From contig NZ_CP163435.1 in assembly GCF_041051975.1 (NCBI RefSeq), forward strand, positions 7,543,001 to 7,607,000: 64,000 nt of DNA, written 5' to 3'. The notes beneath the pieces are model-generated. The model was not told the origin of the DNA. It did no database searches and saw only the letters and a program-made list of their open reading frames with translations. Positions 9,170 through 17,159 of the stretch are shown one piece after another. The DNA comes from Streptomyces sp. R21 (GTDB taxonomy: Bacteria > Actinomycetota > Actinomycetes > Streptomycetales > Streptomycetaceae). Both the position numbers and the translations under genes were made by a program. Within the stretch, counting starts at the first letter, position 1; each line of letters starts with the position of its first letter.

Positions 9170-10549
9170 CTACGCGAAGGTGTCGAGCAGACGCCCGTAC
9201 ACACCGAACACCCCGATCACCAACGGGAACAGGGCGATCACACCGACAGACTCCAGCACATCCCCGAACCTGCGCAGCCGCACCCGTAGGTGCTCGGCGG
9301 GCCGCACCGCCAGCACGGCCAGGGGCACCAGCGCCAGCAACACCAGCGCGGCCAGCGGTCCCGCCGCTCCGGAGTGCTCCAGCCATGCCCACACCAGACG
9401 TACGGCCACCGCCGCGGCCGAGGCCAGGAGCACCGTCACCTCGACGGTCAGCGGGAACGCGCGCGCCCGCAACGCGAGCACCACGGTGACGGCCACGGCC
9501 AATCCTGCTGTCCACACCGAGACCGAACCGAGCAGCAGCACCCCTGCCGCCGCAGCCGAAACCGCCATGACGAGGGTGGCGAGCGCCAGGCCACGATGGG
9601 TGGCCGCGAGCGCCGAGGACACCTGATAGCGGCTCACCGAGGATCCGCCCGAGCGCCGGTCGTCCAGGCCCGACAAACCGGAGACCATCAACGCAAGCCG
9701 CGGCAGCACCCCCAGCACGACGGCGGACACCACCGCCGACAGAGCGGCCGCACGAGCCGTCGGCGAGACCGTCCCGCCGTCCGACTGCACCGCAAGCGCC
9801 GCCTCCCAGCACACGACGGCCCCGACGAGCGCGGCCGCACCGACCAGGCCGCCCCGTCCCAACGGCGAGAACCAGCCCAAGAGCATCAATGCCACGATCG
9901 CGACCGCACTGACACCGGCCAGCCGCCCCGCCCCGGGCCACGCGTACGCATCGCCCAGGGACCAGACGCCGAGCACACCCAGTGCGGCGCCCGCGACGAT
10001 GAGCGTGGCAGCCAACGGATACTTCCGCACCCGCCCCAACAGAGCACCGCCCAGAGCCGACACGACGGCGAGAGCGAGCAGCCCTGACCCCACGGCGGAC
10101 GGTGCGAACTCGCCCTGGGCGAGCACGCCGGCCGTCAGCGTCCACAACACCGTGGCCGCCCCCGCCACCACCTGCCGCACCTCTGGCCGCCAGGTCCACG
10201 CACGCGTATCCACATCAGCGGCAGCCTCATCGGCGACGTCATGCACCACCGGGGCCGACGGCGCGTCCTCCGCCCGCACCAGCCGCAACACCGCACCATC
10301 GGCCACACCCGCCGACTCCAACGTGCCGTCCAGCGCCAATGCCGACCCGTCCGCACCCACCAAATGCCGCAACTCCGGGCGGCTGCCGACCTGGTCGTCC
10401 AGCAGCCGCATCACCTCGGGCAGCAGCAGCCCCACCGGCTCCTGGGAGGGGAGCACGAGGTCGACCCGCCGCCGCTCACCCACCAACGTGACCCGACTCA
10501 ACGCCGTACGGCCATGGCCCACGGCCCCCGCAGATATCACGCGCTCCAA
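9170..10549 (-). CDS. type VII secretion integral membrane protein EccD-like
   Basis: A 459-residue membrane protein. Residues 1-95 form a ubiquitin-like (YukD-type) domain, with RVTLVGERRRVDLVLPSQEP and VLRLVRAED strands. About eleven hydrophobic helices then follow through to the C-terminus. EccD forms the channel of the inner-membrane ESX complex. The ORF opens with TTG at 10549; in-frame GTG codons at 10540 and 10522 are possible alternative starts, the latter with a G-rich leader. It is one of only two recognisable ESX core membrane components in this locus. Confidence 0.85.
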   Translation of the reverse strand: MERVISAGAVGHGRTALSRVTLVGERRRVDLVLPSQEPVGLLLPEVMRLLDDQVGSRPELRHLVGADGSALALDGTLESAGVADGAVLRLVRAEDAPSAPVVHDVADEAAADVDTRAWTWRPEVRQVVAGAATVLWTLTAGVLAQGEFAPSAVGSGLLALAVVSALGGALLGRVRKYPLAATLIVAGAALGVLGVWSLGDAYAWPGAGRLAGVSAVAIVALMLLGWFSPLGRGGLVGAAALVGAVVCWEAALAVQSDGGTVSPTARAAALSAVVSAVVLGVLPRLALMVSGLSGLDDRRSGGSSVSRYQVSSALAATHRGLALATLVMAVSAAAAGVLLLGSVSVWTAGLAVAVTVVLALRARAFPLTVEVTVLLASAAAVAVRLVWAWLEHSGAAGPLAALVLLALVPLAVLAVRPAEHLRVRLRRFGDVLESVGVIALFPLVIGVFGVYGRLLDTFA

Positions 10550-10553
10550 CCAA

Positions 10554-10847
10554 TCATCGAGAAGAAGGGGACGCCAGCGAGGAAGAAGCCGACGGAACGG
10601 ATGTCGGGTACGACGGCACCGACGACCCGTAAGGGCTCTTCCCGATCAGCCGATGCGACACGAACGACCACCCCACACACCCCGCACACAACACCGCCGC
10701 GATCACCACCCCGGCGACCACCTTCCCCAACCGCTCATCAACCGTCCGCCGCTGCCGCTGCGCCCCGAACAACAGGGCATCCCGCAGGCGTCGGCGCCGC
10801 ACTGACACCGACTCGAGCAACTGACTGTCGTAATCCTGCGCTGCCAC
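10554..10847 (-). CDS. small single-pass membrane protein of the type VII locus
   Basis: A 97-residue protein starting with GTG at 10847. The first 45 residues are polar and strongly basic (VRRRRLRDALLFGAQRQRR), followed by one membrane helix, KVVAGVVIAAVLCAGCVGW, and a Ser/Pro-rich tail. The arginine-rich N-terminus predicts a cytosolic N-terminus and an external tail. The stop is four bases before the EccD start, so the two are likely translated together. No family name is recognised; its place suggests a small accessory subunit, perhaps substituting for part of the missing EccB or EccE. Confidence 0.7.
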   Translation of the reverse strand: MAAQDYDSQLLESVSVRRRRLRDALLFGAQRQRRTVDERLGKVVAGVVIAAVLCAGCVGWSFVSHRLIGKSPYGSSVPSYPTSVPSASSSLASPSSR

Positions 10848-10853
10848 GGTTGC

Positions 10854-11870
10854 CTAGGTGTTCTCTCTTGTGACCTCGTCGATGAATGAGGCCGCTTCCG
10901 TTTCGCTGATTTCCACGTGGTCCACTTCGTTGTGCCCGAGCTCATAGAGCCGCAGGTACTCGGTCGGCTCCCAGCGCAGGTTTCTGGTAAATGCCTCGTC
11001 ATGTGGTACACCGTCCACGACGCGGCGCCGGACAATGCCTTGAGGATTACTGCGCGAGTATCCCTCGCTGAACTTCGCGTAGTAGGTGATTTCTTCGGAG
11101 AGGGGATTGAGGACCCTTACCTTCGCTCCGCGGCTGTTCAGCCACTGCTGGAGGTCCTGTCCGTTGATTTCCTGGCGCACACCCGCTTGATTGATGACCG
11201 CTGGGCCGAAGACGGTGCCGGAAAGCCCCTGAACGATCGTGCTCTCGTCCAGCACTGCTTTCAATGAGGTTTCGAGTACTGAAGCGTTGGTGAGATCGGC
11301 GCCCTCCAGCCGGACGTCAATCAGCGAAGCGCCATCGAGCTTCGCTCCCCGGAAACGGGCTGAGCGGGCATCGACCGCCCAGAGATCGGTACTGCCCAGG
11401 TCGGCCCCGTCCAGGATGGTTCCCTGGAGAGAGGCTTCATCAAGTTCGACTTTGACCAGCGATGCCCCTGTGAGATCCGCCCCGTCAAGCTGAGCTCCTT
11501 CGAGGTGCGCCCGATAGAGCTCGGTACCGACAAGCTTCGCGCCCCGAAGGTTGGCTTGCGTCAGGAGTCCCATGGCCAGATCCGCGCCCGACAAGTCGGC
11601 CTGAGAGACATTGAGCCCCGAAACGTCCAGAAGTGTGTCCGCTTGCTCGACCCACTCTTGTAGCGCCGCAGCGGCTTCCGCGTCGGGTGGCATTATCCGG
11701 ACGATTCGTTTCACGTCACGGATACCAGACAAGTCGATTAGTCCACCCGTGCTGCTCGACGATCGCCCCGACGTCGTCGATCGCTGCTGGATTGGCATTG
11801 CGCATATGTCGGGACGTTCTCCCCTGACCCATTGTTCGCGATCTTGGGCGGGAGAATCTAATCTCGGCAT
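10854..11870 (-). CDS. pentapeptide-repeat protein with extra C-terminal domain
   Basis: A 338-residue protein. ATG at 11870 is preferred over GTG at 11876 because AGGAGG lies nine bases before it. The centre, about residues 85-215, is built of A(D/N)LxG-type repeats (for example DLSGADL, NLRGAKL, LEGAQLDGADLTGASL), which fold as a right-handed quadrilateral beta-helix. The last 110 residues are not repeats and contain QQWLNSRGAKVRVLNPLSEE and a Tyr/Glu-rich tail, possibly a separate binding domain. It lies between the effector/immunity pair and the membrane genes, so a structural, adaptor or second immunity role is possible. The precise role is unknown. Confidence 0.85.
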   Translation of the reverse strand: MPRLDSPAQDREQWVRGERPDICAMPIQQRSTTSGRSSSSTGGLIDLSGIRDVKRIVRIMPPDAEAAAALQEWVEQADTLLDVSGLNVSQADLSGADLAMGLLTQANLRGAKLVGTELYRAHLEGAQLDGADLTGASLVKVELDEASLQGTILDGADLGSTDLWAVDARSARFRGAKLDGASLIDVRLEGADLTNASVLETSLKAVLDESTIVQGLSGTVFGPAVINQAGVRQEINGQDLQQWLNSRGAKVRVLNPLSEEITYYAKFSEGYSRSNPQGIVRRRVVDGVPHDEAFTRNLRWEPTEYLRLYELGHNEVDHVEISETEAASFIDEVTRENT

Positions 11871-11947
11871 TTCCACTAACCTCCTTCCGTTGCATGCCTG
11901 ATTGCGTGACAGGGGAGTCGCACGGTCGACCTGTGACTTAGAGATCC

Positions 11948-12964
11948 TCAGTATCGACCGGACAACTCCTCAAGGAAATCCAAGGACGGGGCTTCCGTTG
12001 GGCGGTCCTCGACGATGGAGCCGATCTCTGGTTGGGGTGACTGCTGAGCGAGCCAGGCCAGTGCGTTGAGCGGGGAGAGCCCTCGGCCGTGGGCCTTCCT
12101 TAGGCGCAGCAGCCATCCTGCTCCCGCGTCGAACGCCTCGTCACCGGCTGCTGTTCGAGGTACGTAACCGGCGGCGGCATCGCCGACGGACGCCCAGACG
12201 AAGCCGAGTGTCCTGCCCTCCCGCTGAATGGCGAAGTACCGCACCGGGTGCTCGGTGATCGACTCGTACTCGTCCTCGGAGCTCGGAATGCGGGCGCTGA
12301 GCAGGCTCGCCCGGTCGAGTCCTTCGAACGTCCCCCAGGAATCGACGTAGGCGGGGCCCTCGCTCCTAAGGTCCTTGAACCCGGTCGCGGTGGGCGCCGC
12401 GTAACGGTTCTCGTCGCCCGGCGCGGGGGTGCTGCCTAGCAGGGCCGAAATGCCCTCCAGAGCGTCGGCGAGCCGGGGCGCATTCGCCGCATACACTTCG
12501 GGCTGCTCGCGGTCACGGGTGTCCATGGTCAGCCATGCGTCGGAGTACGTCTCCAGCGTCACGACGAGCAGCTTGCCGTCCCAAACCTCCAGGTGGATGC
12601 CGAACAGATGCTCCGCCCGGTATTCGAACCCCGGCTCCAGCCACCACCCGGGGCAGTCGATCTGGATGGTGAGGACGAAGTCGCCATCGAGCGCCTCGGC
12701 CTGTGCCACCGCGGGGGCGAGATCCGACCCCGCAGCCAGGGGATCCGCTCCAAGGTGCAGTCCGCTCGCATCGAGGCGGACGTCTCGCAGCTTCTCTCCG
12801 CTCCGGGCCAGAACCCTGCCCTTCCCCTCGGGCACGGCCAGGTTCCGCTTCGCCAGCTCGTTCCAGACCGCCACAGCGGTCTGTGCGGCACGGGTAGGCA
12901 GGATCTCATCGTCGTGCGCCGTGACTTCCCACGTCCAGTCGCCGACGGGGGTCGAGGTGATCAC
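11948..12964 (-). CDS. candidate immunity protein for the type VII effector
   Basis: A 338-residue soluble protein with no signal peptide or membrane segment. Its GTG start at 12964 overlaps the effector's TGA by four bases, the tightest possible coupling to the upstream gene. It is acidic, tryptophan-rich (DWTWEVTAHDDE at the N-terminus, CPGWWLEPGFEYR mid-protein) and unrelated to secretion machinery. Genes placed directly after a polymorphic toxin and coupled to it are usually immunity proteins; that is the basis for the call. I do not recognise a named immunity family, so the assignment is contextual. Confidence 0.6.
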   Translation of the reverse strand: MITSTPVGDWTWEVTAHDDEILPTRAAQTAVAVWNELAKRNLAVPEGKGRVLARSGEKLRDVRLDASGLHLGADPLAAGSDLAPAVAQAEALDGDFVLTIQIDCPGWWLEPGFEYRAEHLFGIHLEVWDGKLLVVTLETYSDAWLTMDTRDREQPEVYAANAPRLADALEGISALLGSTPAPGDENRYAAPTATGFKDLRSEGPAYVDSWGTFEGLDRASLLSARIPSSEDEYESITEHPVRYFAIQREGRTLGFVWASVGDAAAGYVPRTAAGDEAFDAGAGWLLRLRKAHGRGLSPLNALAWLAQQSPQPEIGSIVEDRPTEAPSLDFLEELSGRY

Positions 12965-15306
12965 AACATGTCCTTGGGGTCGGTCTTGCTGCCTGGCGGG
13001 ATCACGAGGTTTCCGTCCTCGAGACGTATGACGAAGGTGATGTCCATCCCCTTCCGTCCTCGTGTGCCGCCGTTGATTGCCATGAGCTCATCGTAGGAGC
13101 CATTGGACATCCACTCCGCGATCGTTCCCCGACCGCCGTCCACGAGCAGCACGGAGTGATCGGCCTCGGCATTGGCCAGCTGGAGCAGGTACTTGCCCCG
13201 GGTTATCTCGCTGACGGGATCCTGGGGATCGTTGAGGTGCTTCATCTGGTACGCATAGACGTCACCGGACTCGTCCTTGATGCGGATGTCCATGTCGGCG
13301 CCGATCGGAAACTTCTGCTCGAAGTCGATGGCGTGCGCGGGCACCCCGCTTCTCACCAGATCATCCGCGAAGATCAGCTGATCGGCGGCGGGTTGGAACA
13401 TCTGCTCCCTCTTGGCCCCCAGGGCTGAGACCACCTGCCCGTACTCGTCGCCCTGGTTGAAATGGCCAGAGCCGATGATGTCGGCGACCCGTTGCCCGTC
13501 GGATTCCGAGGCAAGACGGTCCAGCACCCTTTCCATGACGTTCGGCTTGGGCCGCTTGGCGCCGGGGATCCCCTTGACCGCATCGCGGATCCGCTGCTCC
13601 GTCTCGCCTCCACGAAGCATGGGTTGGGGTTCGCCTTCCTGCGATGGGCCACCCGCCGTGGCGGACGAACCGCCGTCAGAGCCATCGCCGGAACCGTGCG
13701 AGCTTCCCGCGCCATGCGCCGAGCTGTCGCCAGGTGCACCATCGCCTCCGCCGTGTGCCTCAGGACGGTGAGTGGCACCTGACCCTTCAGCGGCATGTCC
13801 GGGTTCGGGCCGACCGGAGTGGTCTGTGGGCCGATTTCCAGCGGCATCGCCGTCGCTGTGGTGTGTTCGCGGGATGTCGTGACTGGCCTGTTGGGGCGCG
13901 CCCTCGCCCGAGTGGGCACTGGCCTCGGGCGTGTGGGCGCGAGCGCCGACGAGCCTGGGTTCCTGCGGCCGCGCGGCGATCGATGAGGCACGTTCGGAGG
14001 CCGAGAGCTCGTGCGGGATGGGGTTGGTGTGGGCGACGCCGTTCTTGCTTGCGGTGAATGTGCCGTCCCCGACACGGAGTGTGGATCCGTCGGAGAGCTC
14101 CAGCACGCTCTCCGGCCCCTTGGCCGCGCGAAGTTCACCCAGGCCGGTACGGATGTTGGCGGTGACTTCGGAGATCTTGGGCAGGGCGTACCTGGTGGTC
14201 CGGACGGCGGTGCTGATCGGGTCGACCGCGTCGGCGACGCGTGCCGCGGTGAGGAGGGCCTTGGCGCCGGCCCCGGCCTTGCCGCCGGCCGCGGCGACGC
14301 GGGCCGATGCGGCGGCGCCGGCGAAGGGCAGAAGGTTGAAGGTGACGACGCTGCCGGAGGCGCGGGCCGGGTTGGTCTTCCACATGTCCCACTTGAGGAA
14401 GGCCTTGCCGGTTTCCTTGGCGTACGGCTTGCTGCCCTGGGCGAAGTCGCTGGCCCAGAAGCCGGTGGGCTTCTGCCCGCTCGACTCGTGCAGGTACGTT
14501 TCTCCGCCGACGACCGCCCGAGTGAGGCCTTCCCAGGCGAGCTTCGCCTGGTCGGAGCCGTGGACTCCGACCATGGTGTAGAGACCGTCGATGGTCCCGC
14601 CCACGCCGTCGACGACGAACCCGTCCCAGACGTGTTCCTTGATCTGGTGACCGAGGTCCCAACCGCTGTGGGTCAGGGCCTGCGGGGTGCCCCACGGCAG
14701 TTTCTGAGCCTGCTCGTAGGTCTCGGCCGTGGCCCCGTAGAACTTGACCCCGAGCGGCACCAGCATGTGGTTGGACTGCTGCATGTACTGGGTGCCGCCC
14801 ACCAGGGCCGTGATCTTGTCGTGGGCGGCGATCTCGGCGGCCTCGAAGGCCGCTTTGGCCTTGTCCACCGCATTCATCAGTGCCGTGTGTTCGTCGATCT
14901 TGTCCTGGTTCTTGGTCCAGTCGTTGTCGACCGGGCCGTGAGTCCAGTCACCGGAGCCGCGGTAGGTGTCCTTGTCGACGGACGCCACGAACGCGGCCGC
15001 CTTGACCTTGAGTTCTTTCAGCCGGTCGATGATCGGCTTGACCGTGGCGGCGTACTCGGCGAGGGCTGCGGCGACGGTCTCGACCTTGCCGGCGAACTCG
15101 TCGGCGCGATCGCGCGCCGGTGCCGTGGAGGCGAACAGATCGGTCGCCTCGGGTGCCTGGTAGACCCCCGCCAACGCCTGGAACCGCGTGTGCGCCGCCT
15201 CGCCCGCCCGGCGGATACCGTCCGCGCCCAGCCGCAGCTTCGAGACATGCTGGTCCAACAGCCCCAGATCGCCGGTGAAGTGAGGGATGCCTTCCGGATC
15301 GATCAC
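12961..15306 (-). CDS. type VII secreted effector with PD-(D/E)XK-like nuclease C-terminal domain
   Basis: A 781-residue protein starting with GTG at 15306. Residues 1-100 are helical and WXG100-like (targeting region). Residues 130-400 form a helical/Gly-Ala middle region, and about 445-560 is a His/Gly/Ser-rich linker. The C-terminal 210 residues look like a nuclease fold: E663 in DFEQKFPIGADMDIRI, D671/D673 and QMK at 687-689 after GDVYAY, which fits a D-x(n)-QxK version of the PD-(D/E)XK site. This is the layout of a polymorphic toxin. Start and stop both overlap neighbours by GTGA. Toxicity and the DNA/RNA target are inferred, not shown. Confidence 0.75.
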   Translation of the reverse strand: MIDPEGIPHFTGDLGLLDQHVSKLRLGADGIRRAGEAAHTRFQALAGVYQAPEATDLFASTAPARDRADEFAGKVETVAAALAEYAATVKPIIDRLKELKVKAAAFVASVDKDTYRGSGDWTHGPVDNDWTKNQDKIDEHTALMNAVDKAKAAFEAAEIAAHDKITALVGGTQYMQQSNHMLVPLGVKFYGATAETYEQAQKLPWGTPQALTHSGWDLGHQIKEHVWDGFVVDGVGGTIDGLYTMVGVHGSDQAKLAWEGLTRAVVGGETYLHESSGQKPTGFWASDFAQGSKPYAKETGKAFLKWDMWKTNPARASGSVVTFNLLPFAGAAASARVAAAGGKAGAGAKALLTAARVADAVDPISTAVRTTRYALPKISEVTANIRTGLGELRAAKGPESVLELSDGSTLRVGDGTFTASKNGVAHTNPIPHELSASERASSIAARPQEPRLVGARAHTPEASAHSGEGAPQQASHDIPRTHHSDGDAAGNRPTDHSGRPEPGHAAEGSGATHRPEAHGGGDGAPGDSSAHGAGSSHGSGDGSDGGSSATAGGPSQEGEPQPMLRGGETEQRIRDAVKGIPGAKRPKPNVMERVLDRLASESDGQRVADIIGSGHFNQGDEYGQVVSALGAKREQMFQPAADQLIFADDLVRSGVPAHAIDFEQKFPIGADMDIRIKDESGDVYAYQMKHLNDPQDPVSEITRGKYLLQLANAEADHSVLLVDGGRGTIAEWMSNGSYDELMAINGGTRGRKGMDITFVIRLEDGNLVIPPGSKTDPKDML

Positions 15307-15695
15307 CGATTGCCCCGCTTCAGATCCGCGATATCCAGCCGGTCCTCCACCACGCCGGCCGCCTCATGCTGCACGTGCGCGGCCATCGCGAGGTCGCCCT
15401 GCTGGTAGGCCACGGTCGCCTCGATCGCGCCGTTGACCGACTTGCCGGTCCGCTCGCCGACGAACTGCAGCTCGCTCGCGGTGCCCTCGACGAACTCAAC
15501 CAACGCCGACCCCACCAACCCGGCGATCGGCGTCTTTCCGTTTGTGGCTTCGGAGGTGAGCGTCCCGGCCCAGAGCGCGGCCTGCTCCACGTCCGTGCCG
15601 TAGGCCTCCACGATGTCGTTCAGCGTGGTCATCACATCGCCCACCCGCGACAGGACCACCTCCACACCGGCCGGATCGATATTCCACTTCGGCAT
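15303..15695 (-). CDS. DUF6507-like small protein of the type VII locus
   Basis: A 130-residue protein starting MPKWNIDPAGVEVVLSRVG. The ATG at 15695 follows a GGGGG-rich ribosome site; an upstream in-frame start is less likely. It is predicted to be mostly helical (residues 10-45 and 60-120), the size and shape of a WXG100-type secretion partner, though there is no WxG. From memory it corresponds to DUF6507. It overlaps the effector start by GTGA, so it probably acts with that effector, for example as a co-secreted chaperone, as small Lap-type proteins do for LXG toxins. Confidence 0.7.
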   Translation of the reverse strand: MPKWNIDPAGVEVVLSRVGDVMTTLNDIVEAYGTDVEQAALWAGTLTSEATNGKTPIAGLVGSALVEFVEGTASELQFVGERTGKSVNGAIEATVAYQQGDLAMAAHVQHEAAGVVEDRLDIADLKRGNR

Positions 15696-15754
15696 GCCCC
15701 ACCCCCTGTTATGCCGTGCAGCCTTGCTACTCCCGCACGCCAAGTGCGCGGAAC

Positions 15755-16066
15755 TCAGCCGATGTTGTCGACGGCCGCGCGTGCCTTGCCCATGGTCGAC
15801 TGCGCGGTCCCGTCGTTGTGCTCAAGCGTGGAGCGCACCAGCCGGATGATGTCGCGGACCTCGTTGGCAGCGTGGTTCCAGCGGACTTCCTTGCCGTGGT
15901 ACTCCTCGGAGACGCCGTCCGCCGTGAAGTCGCCCATCGCGGCCTTCACGGCGCGGTCGCGGTCACCAAGTACCCGCTCCAACTGGCCGATGACGCCCTG
16001 CAGACTGCCCTGCACCTCGGTGGAGGCTCCGGTGTCGTACGATCGACGGTCCTGGTTCTGACCCAT
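15755..16066 (-). CDS. WXG100/ESAT-6-like protein (pore-forming ESAT-6 family type)
   Basis: A 103-residue helical protein beginning MGQNQDRRSYDTGAST. ATG at 16066 is used because GGGGGAG lies seven bases upstream; the longer TTG start is disfavoured. Two long helices flank a central turn containing EEYHGKEVRWNHAANE, which approximates the W-x-G turn of the family. Sequence from memory matches a Streptomyces group annotated as pore-forming ESAT-6 family proteins; that name is unproven. It is the second gene of the operon and probably pairs with the 110-residue protein encoded just upstream. Confidence 0.8.
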   Translation of the reverse strand: MGQNQDRRSYDTGASTEVQGSLQGVIGQLERVLGDRDRAVKAAMGDFTADGVSEEYHGKEVRWNHAANEVRDIIRLVRSTLEHNDGTAQSTMGKARAAVDNIG

Positions 16067-16091
16067 CGTCAAACTCCCCCTCGTGGATGGA

Positions 16092-16424
16092 CTATCGGGC
16101 GCCGAAGCGGGCCGCGTCGAAGTTGGCGTGCCCCATGTTCTGATGCGCGTTGTCCTGCTGCTCCTGGTCGCCGGAGCCGAATGCGGTGTCCATGCCGCCC
16201 TGACCGCCCAGGATCGCGTTCAGCGCACCGTTCAGATCGTCCGTGATCTCATCCGCGCGCCGCTTGAAGTCGTCGAACGCGACCTTGCCCGCTCCGTTGA
16301 ACTTCCCCTCCAGCGGCTCGGCCGCCTGGATCAGCCACTGGATCAGCGTGCCCAGGTCGTCAACCGAGCCGATCGTGCTCTTGCCGAGATCCGCCAGGGT
16401 CGACGACCCCATGTCGAACTTCAT
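16092..16424 (-). CDS. WXG100-like secretion substrate, first gene of the type VII operon
   Basis: A 110-residue protein beginning MKFDMGSSTLADLGKST. The centre reads LEGKFNGAGKVAFDDF, where F-N-G occupies the W-x-G turn between two helices, typical of WXG100 relatives in actinobacteria. The C-terminal 25 residues are Gly/Gln/Asn-rich and flexible, which could carry a secretion signal. Start ATG at 16424 follows a G-rich leader. It opens the operon downstream of a promoter region with two palindromes, and is 25 bp from the next gene, consistent with a heterodimeric substrate pair. Confidence 0.78.
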   Translation of the reverse strand: MKFDMGSSTLADLGKSTIGSVDDLGTLIQWLIQAAEPLEGKFNGAGKVAFDDFKRRADEITDDLNGALNAILGGQGGMDTAFGSGDQEQQDNAHQNMGHANFDAARFGAR

Positions 16425-16502
16425 CCACCCGCCCCCGTAAGTGTTCTGTGTGCCATGGCTCTTCTCCTGCCAAGACGTGCTCGCGCGGCACGCGCGTCCC
16501 AC

Positions 16503-16518
16503 AGATGTTCGAACATCT
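16503..16518. promoter_or_regulatory. 16-bp perfect palindrome upstream of the type VII operon
   Basis: AGATGTTCGAACATCT is an exact inverted repeat located 79 bp before the first type VII gene. It resembles a transcription-factor operator; the core is GTTCGAAC, the reverse arrangement of the actinobacterial LexA box, so LexA is not implied. The cognate regulator is not identifiable. Confidence 0.6.
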
Positions 16519-16529
16519 TCCCGCATAAC

Positions 16530-16547
16530 ACGTTGCAGGCGCAACGT
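16530..16547. promoter_or_regulatory. inverted repeat upstream of the type VII operon
   Basis: ACGTTGC and GCAACGT form a 7-bp inverted repeat separated by AGGC, 12 bp from the 16-bp palindrome. It lies between the type VII operon and the divergent gene at 16751 and could serve either. It may be an operator or a small hairpin. Confidence 0.45.
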
Positions 16548-16750
16548 ACTTGGGGGCGAAGTGGCGTGATCTGGCCCATGATCGGCGTGTGGTGATGGGT
16601 GGTCCGGTTTCCCTCCCGGCCGTACGCCTTCGCCAGGGGTGGCAGGGCGGCTTCCCGGGCAACGAAGGAACCTCTGCTGAGCAACGGATCACTGGATCTG
16701 CGAGCTGTGGCGCGGACACCCCGACGGTGCACTGTGCTAGGCATGGGGCC

Positions 16751-17146
16751 ATGCCGCTTCCGCGCTTGGTGCTCACCGAATCACAGAGCCGCCTCCTGGC
16801 CGAACTCATGCTGGATGCACTTCCGGATCCGGCCGCGGGCGCCAAGGCCCAAGAAGCCGTCCTTGCACGTGGGTTGGATGCGGACGAGGTCCTCTCGGAT
16901 GTTCCGGAACTCGCCTTCCTGGGGTTGGTTGTCCGGGAGGGCGGTGCTGTAGCGGCCACCGACCTCGGCGCCGCCCTCCACTTTGAAGCCCTTCACGAAG
17001 CCGTGGAGTTGCGGCTTTCGAATGTGGTGCGGTTCGTCGAAACGGTTGACGACCCCAACTCCCGCTGGGCCCTCGCGGTGCGTCGCTTGGCGCACGGGGA
17101 CATCTCGCTCGATGACGCGCTGGCCGGCGTGGACCAGATGCGCTGA
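16751..17146 (+). CDS. hypothetical protein, 131 aa
   Basis: A mainly helical, acidic soluble protein starting MPLPRLVLTESQSRLLAEL, with GGGGCC before the ATG as a weak ribosome site. The frame is open further upstream but that part looks non-coding. No motif is recognised. Segments such as VPELAFLGLVVREGGAVAATDLG and DISLDDALAGVDQMR suggest a small winged-helix or binding fold. It is divergent from the type VII operon and converges on the restriction-modification gene, with only 13 bp between them. Confidence 0.55.
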   Translation: MPLPRLVLTESQSRLLAELMLDALPDPAAGAKAQEAVLARGLDADEVLSDVPELAFLGLVVREGGAVAATDLGAALHFEALHEAVELRLSNVVRFVETVDDPNSRWALAVRRLAHGDISLDDALAGVDQMR

Positions 17147-17159
17147 GCTCACGTCGAAC

